Assembly: GCA_033064195.1 (NCBI GenBank)
Contig: JARBJD010000224.1
Coordinates: 58,361-122,360 of the forward strand
Origin: Blattamonas nauphoetae
Lineage: Eukaryota; Preaxostyla; Oxymonadida
Reading direction: 5' to 3'
Length of the DNA stretch: 64,000 nt
Shown here piece by piece: positions 23,501 through 35,500 of this stretch. The position numbers were made by a program, and so were the translations under genes. How positions within the stretch are numbered: the stretch's first letter is position 1; each line of letters starts with the position of its first letter. The notes beneath the pieces were generated by a model that did not search any database, was not told the origin of the DNA, and saw nothing but the letters and a program-made list of their open reading frames with translations.

Positions 23501-26500
23501 AGCCAAAGTTGTGGAATCAAGGGAACAGACCACACATGTCACAACGTCGACACTACACTCAATCGTTTGTGGAGAATGAACTGAGGAAGTACAACTGTGA
23601 GCTCGTTGGTGAGTACAAGCAGGTTCCTGTTCCTTCAGAGAAGAATTTGGGGTGTTTCTGATGTTCACAAAATTAACGCTGTTTTTTTTATTTGGATTTT
23701 TTTGTTTTGCATATGAGGAGTTGGTCCAGTTAGTGCAAGTGTGAGACCTCGACGTAACGTTCCAAGATACTCAGGCAAAATGGTGCCCTCGTGACTGATG
23801 CGTAGAACGAATTGAAGGTTGGATTGGAGACGGATGATCGAAAGATTGTCCCCGGGGTTCATGTGGGCTTCAGATTCTTTACCAAGAATTTGACCATAAA
23901 TCATGCCCACCCAAGACTTATCCCTTCAAGGACTTCGCTATTCTCCGTGAGAGCGAAGCAGTCATTGAGAAGGATTGAGATAGATCGTCCCCAAAGGGGT
24001 ATCGGGGTGTCCAAAGGGAACTCACACATGCATGAAAAGGAACTACTCAACGGCTATTTTTGTTTTTGGTGAAGAATGTCAATAGAAAAATAGAATACGC
24101 AGTTTAATACTCCAACATGAGATCAACAAGAAATTCATAGTACTCCTTGATTATTTTTCCATTGATCGTCTCTGATGTCTCCATCTCAATAGATTCACCA
24201 GAACTGTCTTTGAACCAGATCTTCACTATTGATTGTCGAGTAGTTAATTCCCACTTCTTTCGTTTCGCAATCTGTTCGTTGCAGAAAGCAACGTACGAAT
24301 CATTGTGTGCATCAGTCTGGATCCAATCAGCGTGAATGGTGTAATTCTGAGGAATATCTTTGGAGATGATTGTGGATGTACTGCCAATTTCTTCCTTCAC
24401 ATGTATGAGTTTGCAATCGAGGAAGTAAATATATTTTTGTTTTCGGGAATTGACAAAATCATGAGGAAATTGAGCAGTGTGAGAATTCTGAATTGAGAAG
24501 TATCGTTTAACCATGGTTCTTTTAGCAAAAATAAAAAAAATCAAAAAACACTTTTATCATTTATACCCTCTCTTCACTTCTTCATACGCTTCTTGGAGAC
24601 GACGATCAATGACATATCGCACTCGTGGTTGTCCATTTTCAATCCAGAACAACCAGTATGTAGCCTGATGTAGTGCTAGAATTGGTGGAGGTGGTCCATC
24701 TTTGGTTGATGTGAAATATGGATCCAGAGTGCCCTGATTGATTGGTGTTCCTCGATAGACAATGTTCACCGATTCTGCTGTCGAAATACCTTCTTCACCA
24801 CCTGCAATTTCACTTCGATCTGTTGGAACCATGAAAGTGAAACAGGTTGCATCCGTCACAGCTCTATTTCTCACAAATTGACGTTCAACTCCGTTGAAGT
24901 CTTTTTCAAGGCGAGAATGACAAATAGAATTTTCGAACTCTTCTGTTGCTGAACAACCAATGAAATCACCATTCACCATCATCATTTGATAGAACTCTGG
25001 TGAGAGTGTTGACATCGGGAAATTGGGAAAGTTGGATCCAAGCATTTCAAATTGACCAACGTAGTGAGGATTTCTGAAGACTGTACATTCATTTGGTCTT
25101 TCAGGGAACAAGCACATAAGAGTCATGAGATTGTTGAGTTTGATGCTGATGTTTGATCTCACTCCCATGGCATTCGCTTTTGATTGAAATGATTGTGTGT
25201 CAATTCTTTCTGCTTTCAGGACATAAAGAGTCTTTGAATATGTGTTGAATAGGGATTGTTTTGTTGCATCGGTGATTTGATATCCGTAGCAAATTGTCGT
25301 TACTTTTTCAACAGATGAATTCAGAACTGTGTAGGTTCTTGATATATACTGGATGATTGCTGGTTTTTCAGCCATCGCATCTTCTTTTTCAAACGCACCA
25401 TATTGCCAGACTGGATTTCCGATTTGGGTAAATTCCTGAGTCAAAATGCAGAATTCTCCGTCATGCATAAGTGACATTCGAGAAGAACCGACATTAAGCA
25501 TTGGTGTCATATCTCCTTCATCAGTTGTATCTTGAATTGATTTTCGAATCACAGTTGAAGGTCGAATGGGACAATACACAAGCGAATCAGTTGTCAAGTG
25601 AAATCTCAATCGTAGATTGCCAAAGAGGGAATTTGGATACTGATCAAAGGTGCTCAGTGGAAGTAAATTCACAAACGGAATAACCAGTGGAATCGTAAAT
25701 GTGATTGTTTCCGGTAAATCTGAAGCACTCGAGCATAACGGTGTATAGTAGAATCCACACACACTTGGATCCATTCTCTGAACATTTTCCCACAGACTGT
25801 AACAATGCTTCATGTTGTTTTTCTCTTCATGTGACTTGAATGTGTGATACAGAAATGATTCATGGATGTGATTATTCTGGAGTGTGTTGTCAATAATGTT
25901 ACCTTGACTATCAACCAGTCTCATATCTCTAATTGCATCTGATGATGATTTATATCCGAAGAACATTCCGTACATTCCAACGTGTCGTGTAACGTATGTA
26001 TCCGGAGGTTTGTGAACTGGAACAGTCACAGTGAGATCAATTCGCAAATGACTCTTCGCAAACTCAGTCACATCATGACCATCATAGCACAATGGAACTT
26101 CAATCTCGTCTCCAATTCTGCATGGCATGGGAGGATTTGTTGGATGAACTTCTTGAATTGAATACACATGAGGTTCCGAATCCCATTGCTTTGGCAGATA
26201 TGATTGCACTTCGATTTGCTCAATTAATGTCGATGTTGGCTTTGATTGATTTGATCTGATACTTCTCATTTATAGAAAAATAAAAAATACAATATCATGA
26301 TTTTCTTTTCCTGTTTTAAGATTTCAGTATTCCAAGTTCCTTGTGTAACGCTTTCAGTGTGTGATTTGGATAGTACTCAACTTTCGGTTCACCATTGCTG
26401 TATCGGAATACCCACCAAGTTGTTGCAGTTGTTGCTAAAATGGGTGCAGGAGGATGTGTAAATTTTGTCATAAAACCATCGCTTTTATCAATTTGCTGAC

Positions 26501-29500
26501 TTGGATTTAGAACATTATAGTACGTGTCAATCACTCCTTGATAAATTGGCTGAGATCTCAAAGTGACTGGAACATTCTGACCTCTGGAACTGATCGAATC
26601 ATTGCAGTTTGTTGGACATCCACTTCTCTGGGTTGAGAAGCATAAAAGAAAATCAGAATTGTCATGAATTGGTCGTACTCTTGTCATTGTCTCATTGGGA
26701 TAATTCTGATCGCCAGTGAGTTTCTCTTCAACGAGAGAATCTGTTAGTGATCGCTCCAAATCATCTGGAACAGCTAGATAGGAATCGAGATTGAGAGTTG
26801 ATATTGCGAACTGATAGAAACGAGCTCCAATAGTTGTTGTCGGTTGTTCTGGATAGTATTTGTTGAGTAGATTCACTTGGATATTCTTCTGCATTGGATT
26901 GTGGAAACATGTGACTTCATTATCGTAGTGACGGAATAGAAGCATGATATCCTTGGCATTTACGAGAACCATTTGCTGAGTACAATCAATTCCTGTTGCC
27001 GTTGGTGTCTTCTGAAATGGATAGAATGAGATCTTTTCAGCTGGAATTGTTCCAGGACGATCCTGATACATTTTCTTCAGATTCTCTTTCGCGATTTCTT
27101 TCATTTTGTATCCAGCACTCATGCAATACACATCATCAATGCGATAATCCATAATGTTGAGAGAAATGTATTGTTCATCAGGGGAAGGTTCCGAGGTAAT
27201 ACCAGTCGGATGTGTATATACACAATCTTGTTTTACTGCCATGATCTTAAATGATTGACCGATTTGAACGAAGTTCTTTGTACATGGGGGGACGAGATAT
27301 GGAAGGAAGGTTGGACGATCACGATTACAATAAACAAGTGAATCTCGGATGGGAGGTAACATTGATGTATATTCACTGATCAATAACGAGAGTGTATTTT
27401 TCAAAGTCAGTTCAGGATTCACCGGACAACACACGAATGCATCTTCATTGATGTGCACGCTGAGTTTCAGATCTCCGAAGAGACACCGAGGATAGTCAGT
27501 CATTCCAGAGAAAATGAGAAGATCTTCAAGATTGATTGACACACGAATTGGGACATCGATAGTGTCTTTGAAGACACCAGTTCCAGACGTTGTTGTGAAG
27601 TCTGATAAAGGAATATAAACACCAGCAACCGATTCATCATGATTCCAAGCATTTTGCCAAGGTGTGTGACAATGCTTTCGATTCTCCAATTGACTCTTCG
27701 GTTTGATCATATTGTATATGTGAGACTCCATGGATACATCATTGTTTGTTGTGCTGATGATTCTCTGATTGTTGTGAAGAACAGTAAGGTCACGAAAGAT
27801 TGATGCCGAATGTTTGAGTCCAACGAAGATGAATATCCTTTCATTCATGTACGAGCCAATTTTACCTGCAGTTTGTTTCCAGTTGTTGACTTTCAATGTC
27901 GCTGTCATTGTGAAAGTAATGAAGGAATCATCGATTTGACAAATGTCTTGATTTCCAGTCAATGGAATGATTATTTCCTGTCCTTTGTAGAAGCGTGAAT
28001 TCTCAGATGGTTTCAATTCTTGAATGGAAGTACTATGTGCTCCATCATTCAGAAGGTAATTGATGTGATGCTCAGACATGAGTTGCTGTTGAATTTGACC
28101 AATGTCATCTCTTGTGTACTTGATTGATCCTGTTGTATTTCCAGTCAATGATGTAGCTCCAGTTCTTTTGTTTGTCAGATGTGTTGTATGCGAGTTCATT
28201 TTATCAAAAATAAAAAAACAATATTGCTTATTTCTTTTTCAGTTTCTTCTTCTTTGGTTTCGGCTTCAGCTTTTCTTCCAGTCTCAGTATTTCACCTCTG
28301 AGTTTGTTCGCAACTGCAGTGTTTCCTTCATTCATTGCTTGCTCATACTGAGCCATCTTTTCTGCATGGATTTGCTGATCCGACTTCACATCGGGAATCA
28401 TTTCAACACCTGTCTGTGCAACCTTCGAAATCAGTGGTCCAACGAAGGGAATGAGATTCAGAAATGGAGCTCCAACTCTGAGTATGTTTTTGCCAACTGC
28501 TGCTAATTTTGATAACCAACCTGGTGCCATTTATGTAAAAATAAAAAACTCGAACACAAACAAATTATAGTCCTTTGAATTGAATCTTGGAATTTGACGA
28601 TTGGGGTATGTCATCGTTTGAATACCGTGCATTTCGTGGAGGTTCATAATCTCTCACCCTGTGAGGGTTCGAAGCCTCTGGCGAGACAATCATCTGTTGT
28701 TGTGGTGCTCGATTGATTCCTTTGTTCTGTTGGTATACATCCATCATTCCGCCTAAGCCACTGAGTATTCCTCCAGCTGTTTGTCCAAACTTGTTGTTCG
28801 TCTGTGAGAGGAGTCCACCACCAACCTGAAGCAGTGATGGAGCTAGAGGTTTGATGAATTGAAAGAATTGCTTGCCGATATTTTTGAGTTTGTTGAAACT
28901 TCCTGGTGCCATTTATGTAAAAATAAAAAAATACAATTCATAAATTATTCTAACGAGGAATTGCCTTTGTCAATGAAATTCCATAATTGAGGATGGTGTT
29001 GTAAGCTTCATTGAAGGCAATGCTCATGTCTTTGCCACCAACAAGGATCTTGAAAATGGTTCTAAACACTGGGAGTTTATTCAGACATAAGCACTTGTCA
29101 GACAGGTCATCCAATTCAATCACCACATCATTGATTCCAGTGAGTGTGGCAATCAGTGCACATAAATCACTTTGGTTTGTGATCAGTTTCTTCGATGGTT
29201 CAATGAGATTGTTCAGTAGTTTCTTTTCACAGGCAAATGCATTCTTGTACACTAACAGTAGTTGATCTTTGAATGCTGAAATATTTGAAGTGTATTCTCT
29301 CAGTGGGATTGAACGACTTTGGATTGGTGCAGATGGGTAGATCTCAAGTGGTGGTGGATCATACGTTCCTGGAATATTATCGAGTTCAACATTGGCACTC
29401 TGTTCATTTCGATCTTCGAGCTTTGATCTTCCAGAAGTTGATCCTTTATTATCGATGATGACATTGTTGGTGATTGACGTTGGAACGGAAGATGAACTTG

Positions 29501-32500
29501 TGTGTTTCGTAAATTGACAACTTAGAATTGGCTGCATCACTTTCTATAAAAATAAAAAATATATATTTATGTTTTTAATCACTCATATCTTTCTCCAAGT
29601 GTGCGAATCGAGCATATTCAGGCATATACCCTGTTTGGTACTGACCCACATCTCTGGTTCGATATGCTGCAGTTGTTTGTTCATTCACAAATGTTGAGAT
29701 GTTTGCTGAATAACGACCAAGGAAAGTGTGCAAATTTTCTGTTTTTGTGATGATTTCGAGAAACTGTGGATGAATCTGTTCCTTAAACGCTTTTCTTGCT
29801 TTCGTTCTCTGATGATCTGGATTTGAACTGATGAAACCTTCAACATAGTCTTCGAGCCACTGATCCCACATCTTTGATGCAATCTTGGATTGAATGGAAT
29901 TGAAAACCATATTGTCCAATACATTTTTGCTGAGATCTGCTGGTTGATCTCGACTTGCACGATACACCTTCAAAACATTGATCATGAAATCACCAACAGC
30001 TTTCTTCATTATTGCATATGGTTGTTGTGATCGTTGGGCTTGCATTTCTTGGTAGTTGACTTCACGATAGTTTCCTGGTAAATCGTATGTTCCAGTTTTG
30101 AGGAAGTTGTTGTGTGCAGCTTTGATTCTTCTTCCATGATCTTGACGAAATGATGAGTATGAAGTTTGTCTTCGCATATCTGGTGTTGGATTCATTGAAT
30201 AGTATGTCTCGACGACAGGTCGACTGTTGTTTGATGCAAGCATGAAACCATTTGCTGCAACCAGATCTCCATTGTCTTTGTCGTAGACCATCACATCAGG
30301 AACTTTTCCATGTTTTTCCATCTGAACCGTCCAATTTTGTCCAGTTCGTTCAATATATTCCAATGCTGATGGAACACTACTGAGTGCAGAATTGAATTTG
30401 GTGCGAATGTCATCATCAGCATAGATTCTTTTCATTGCATCCAAAACCCCCTGATCATATCTCAGTTTCGGTTTCTTTGCTGGTACTTTTCTCTGTGCGG
30501 GAATGTATTGTATCTTCGACATTGTGTTTTCATACAAAATAAAAAATCCAAAACTATATTTTAATTAGAGAGAAATCATAAATGAAGAAATCTCCATTAA
30601 CAACAATGTCAACATTGTTACGGCGGGCAGAGCCCTCTTCGCTTACAGCATATGTGAATGCTAAATTGAGTGAAGCATCAAATAGGAATGTTTCTCATGA
30701 AGTGCAATCACAAATTCATCCAGACCTAAATTTCAATCGCAACAGTGTCAATGTCCTCGTTGGAAACAGAGGAAGTGGAAAAACATTTAATGCTCTTCGA
30801 GAGGTTGCCAAGCTCCAGAATGTTCAAGTCAGAAACGAACTCTTTCACTTGTTTGTCTTCGTCACTGATAAGAACATTGATCCAACCTTCGACAAATTCA
30901 AACCAATACTGAATGTTCCATACGTGAAAGTCAAATATGAAGATGCTCTTCCATTTCTGTTGGAACTCTCCGAATCAAAAGCTGCTTATGAAGAAATTAT
31001 TGACAATCAGTGGCAAGACAGAATCACTGATGAATGCAGAGAGGATCTCTTCGACTCACTATACATTGATAATTTCTCAGTGAAGAATCTCCAAACGATT
31101 ATCCTCTTGGATGACTGTCGTAGGATCCTAGGTGAACGAAGGACTTCCAAAAATAGAATGACAATGATGGACTTGTTACTGGAGAATCGACAACCGAAAT
31201 TCACATTCTTTCTGACAATGCATGAACTCTTCAGTTTGTCAGCAGACATGAAGTCAAACATTGATTCAATGTGGATCTTTGGAGGATTCAATAAGGAACG
31301 AATCAGTCGAGTCTATCCTCAGTTGAACTCGCCAATTGACATTCGACAATTCTGGAATGTCTACCAAAGGAAACAAAAATGTGAAGCAGTCATTCTTCGA
31401 TACAATACTGATGGAGTAGCATTGACTGAGATCAATAAAGAAGGTTTAAACCGAACTGTCCGTTAACTCATGGATAAGGTTACCGATTGTATCGTCAAGA
31501 CTTCGTAGCCTCATGCTGAGAGAATCTGTTAGCGTTCGAATTGATTCTTCAATGTCTGAAAGTCTTTGATCAATCGAAAGTGAGTTGGAGTCGCCGATGT
31601 TCTCATTACTTGATTTCCTCAGTGCTATCTCACCTCTTATTTTTGTGATTCTGTATCCATCAATTCTGATCAGCCGATTAAGTTTCTGAGTTGTGTATTT
31701 ATTCAGTTCTTCTCTGTTCTTTTCCAAATGTCTCTGAAAGTCATAGATGTTTTCAAAACATTTCTGTTCAGGATCAAACGGTTCTAAAATTTTCAGTGAT
31801 GACATTTCAATGGAATAAAAATATTCAAAACAGTTTTGAACTAAACCAAATTGAACTCATTAATGAACTCAGGAGTTAAATTGTCAATTGAGTCTGCATG
31901 GAACTTTGTGTGTTGGATTGGAACATACACTATTTTTGGTAGACATGTGAGTCCATTCAGAAGTTTTGCCACCACATTTCCGTGTTTGTACTCAATGAAT
32001 TGTCCAACAAATTGAAACTGTCTTCGCTTCTTCTGAAACTTGGCAGCAGTCTTGTTCAAGTCAAGGTGAATCAGCAGAATGTTTCCTGGTTTGTATCGCC
32101 AAAGCAGTTGTGTTGTCTGCTGTCTTTGGATGTTCTTTAATTGCTCTTCACAACTGGAGATGTACAGAGCTTCAATCTCTCTATTGTTTTGTGCCTGCTC
32201 TGGAGAGAACTTGTTCCAGTACGCTCGATGGGGAGTCATGTTGTAGTATTCCACCATCTGATTCATCAATGAATGATTGGCCATTTGTGTTGCATTGTCT
32301 TGGAAGCCATCCCTGATTGTTCTGATCACTCGATCCACAATTCTGTTGTGATTTGTGAATGGTGAACTTGTGAAATATGTACTGACCTTTTGCTTTCTAA
32401 AGAACTTTTCTGCTACTCCACTTGTCCATGCAGCTTCTCCATCACCTCGGATGTTATTCACCTGAACGTCACGATGATTAATCAGATCATTGATTGCAGT

Positions 32501-35500
32501 CCTGACTTTGCTCCATGATTTATCCAGAACTGGAATCACAACAAGGTATTTAGTGTTGATGTTAATGGCAAATAGATAAATCTGCAGAACTGTTTTCGAC
32601 GTTGGTGATTGAATGAAAACGAGATCAATTTCCCATGATCCAAACTTGGGAGAGAAGTACGGTCTGTCACACTTCTGAGGAACCTTTTTGTCTGCGGTCT
32701 TTTCTGAATCTCCAGTGATGTCTTTGGACATGAATTGCATCTTTGATCGAAACGGATACTGGATTTTTGTCACGGCTTTTGGAATCGTTGGTTGATCAAT
32801 CATCATCGCATCACCTCCTTTTTCCCTCTGGATTTTCATCGGATGTGCAGAATCCCATCTGTGAGTATATTCATCATACCAATCCTGAAATGATCTTCCT
32901 CCGAATGGTATTTGTTTTGTGTGATTTAGAAGGAAATCCTTGTCATCATTTGCGATGCTTCTGTTGATAGATTCTTTCACAAATGTGTCACGGTTCATTT
33001 TCCTCAAGTCTCCAATTTGTTTGGTGATGAATTGTTCCATTTGCTTTTGATTATTCATGATTGAGTTCTCAGCTTTGATTTGTTCTTCTTCTGAATCGTT
33101 TCTTTGTTGATGGTCAAACATTCCTTTCATTTGTTCCAACTTTTGCAGAACTTGTTGTGTTGTTGGTATGTACTCTTCGAATCTCCTCTCCTTCATTGGA
33201 TATTCATATTCTGAACCAATCGATTTCAAGTTTCTCTTCTGTCCAGGAAAGACTGGAGATAGTGGTGGTTGAATCTCTATTATTGTTGGGATTTGCGTTA
33301 CCTCTGCAGGACTTCGAACCATTGGTGGGAAAGTCACATCGCGGTGGTATTGTTGATATGCTTTGTATGCTTGTTCGCAGGGGTTCATACCAATTGTTGA
33401 TCCTAAGAATCCTTTAATAAACTGATGCACAATCCTTTTCCCGTCATAAATTGGTAAATCAGGTGATAGATCTCCATTGAACCAATCCTCAAAGTATGTT
33501 TCATCATTTGCATCCCATGTTCCGTGTGAATCAGTGACATAATAGATTGGTAATATGTTTGGTAGACCCCAGGCTCTATAGAGAATTTTGCTTGAGAAGT
33601 GTTGGGTACACTGAAGAAGTCTGTTCGCTACTGCATTGATTTCTTGTAGATCCATTTATTCAAAAATAAAGTTTGGATTTATTTGATTTGATACTCAGTT
33701 GCTTTCAGTCCATGAATGAATGGAGGACACGATTCATTTTCAAGTACGATTGCCTTCAGATGAATTCCACTGAGACTGAGTTTCTGCTGTTGTATTTTCG
33801 CAATCTCAAATCCATTGGTGTCATCGTCAGTGTGAACTCTTCTCGTTTGAAAGTTCAAGGTTGACGTCACTGTTTTCTCTCCATTGAGGCACTTCACATA
33901 GTCATCACTCGTGATATTTGTTTTCTTCAGGGACACTCCTTTGATTTTGCATTTCTCATCGAGAGAGTAACACTTGGGTGCAAGACAGATCATCTGTTCA
34001 CCTTCCTTCTCAATAGCTAATCCCAACAGTTTCTTCTCATCATCAACTCCCTTTTCAGGATTGGGAAACCATTCATATTTGTGTGCATCATAGAAGTCCT
34101 TGTCAGCAATAACGTGTTCAAATTGTTGGTGGATTCCAGCATTCGGATCTCCTGAGATTGCCCAATATGCAGAGTCAGTATCTCCCTCACAAAAGTGAAT
34201 CTTGTTCATGTCTAGGCATTTGTACATGAAGTTGTAGATGAAATTCAGATACCAGAACTTGGCATTATCGAGTGTGAATACTGCTTCTTGCAGACATGTT
34301 TTGCATGATGCTTTCTCTCTATCTTCAATCACAATGTAGTTGTCCTCCTTGATCTCTCTTGTTGCTACAAATCCTTTCATCATTTGTTTCAAATATGTTC
34401 TCTTCTCATTGCAGATTGTGATTGAGTTGTACTTCTCAGTGTTCATGCCATCATATCCGTAACTCCCATTCAAGTTGGTCTTACAGAACTGTTCTTTTCC
34501 TTTGTTTCCGACCTTCATTGCTTCTATTCTGTCATCCATGAAGGAGGTCACAAATGGTTCAAATCCCGCGTGTCTCGAGAATACCATCACACTCTTTACG
34601 TCATCAATAATAAAGTGGCAATAGTCGATGAGGAACCACAGATAGTATGTCGAAAAGAACATATACTGATCGTGTGTGCTCAAGAGTTGGGTCAGCTTCC
34701 GTTGTTTATCATCAGTCTTCAATCCATGCTTCTTCATCAACGAATAAGTCTTCTCACCAATGTTTTCTTCTGTTGTATTGACAACAATGTTTCTGAAGAT
34801 TGGTGGGAAGTTAATGAAATCATTGATGTATTTCTCATCAATATGTCCCTTCAATTTAGCAACAAACAGTGTCTTCTGATTCTTGTTCTCAATGATCTCC
34901 CGACATTCTGTATCTCCTGTTGCTGTGTACAAACATCTTCCTGGCATGTACATTCTGTGATTAGTGTATGGATTGTTCTTGTTCTTGATTGATGAGAAAG
35001 CACTTGGATATAGTGAATTGAAATCAACACCACAAACGTGAGTCATGATGTGTTCAGTATCGGTTGATTTGACAACACCATCTTCAAATGAGAAGTGATT
35101 GATTGGTGTCACGTCTTTGATGTTCTGTCTATGCTGAACATTCGATAATCCACCAGTCACTGCTGCTCTCAGTTTGTGATAAGTCTGTTCATGTGTCAGA
35201 GTCATTGGTAGTGATTTCCAGATGCAGTACTTCTTCAATTGAATCCTTAATCGAGTGAGATGCTCATCTTTGTCTGACTTGTAGGTGTTGCAGTAATCAC
35301 AGCAGATCTTCACGTTCTCTTTAGAATGTCCTTTCGAATTGTCGATTCTATCCAATGTTGGTCGAACAGCTTGAGTGAAGTGACATCTGCAGATATAGCA
35401 CACTCTCTTGCATTGTTGAACAAACCAATCGTAGTCAGATTCAGTGACATTGTTGGTAGTATTGCGATGAGCTTTCTGGTCTTGGTACCTGTATCCTTCA

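Larger units (their letters stand above)
21811..23621 (+). repeat. Left long terminal inverted repeat of the Polinton (1.81 kb)
   Basis: Matches the reverse complement of 38236-40427 almost base for base; for example a run of five T's near 22060 corresponds to six on the other side. It contains two tRNA-like blocks, an A/T-rich tandem region (22370-22620), a short TTCAAAAA-type simple repeat (22765-22820), one copy of a 270-bp repeat and the first 105 or so codons of a small gene. The match ends inside that gene. Confidence 0.9.
24515..33670. promoter_or_regulatory. Shared T-rich motif just upstream of Polinton genes
   Basis: On the sense strand nearly every element gene is preceded, within about 5-20 nt of its ATG, by TTTTTTATTTTT or a close variant, often followed by ATAAATG. 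Seen (plus-strand positions) near 24525, 26277, 28205, 28537, 28918, 29550, 30538, 31812 and 33660. Host genes in the window lack it. Probably the element's own promoter or initiator; the ATAAATG part resembles late promoters of large DNA viruses. Confidence 0.7.

Noticed and set aside
28102-28506. Plus-strand frame of 134 residues in the Polinton
   Set aside because: It is antisense to a small element gene and lacks the element's start motif.
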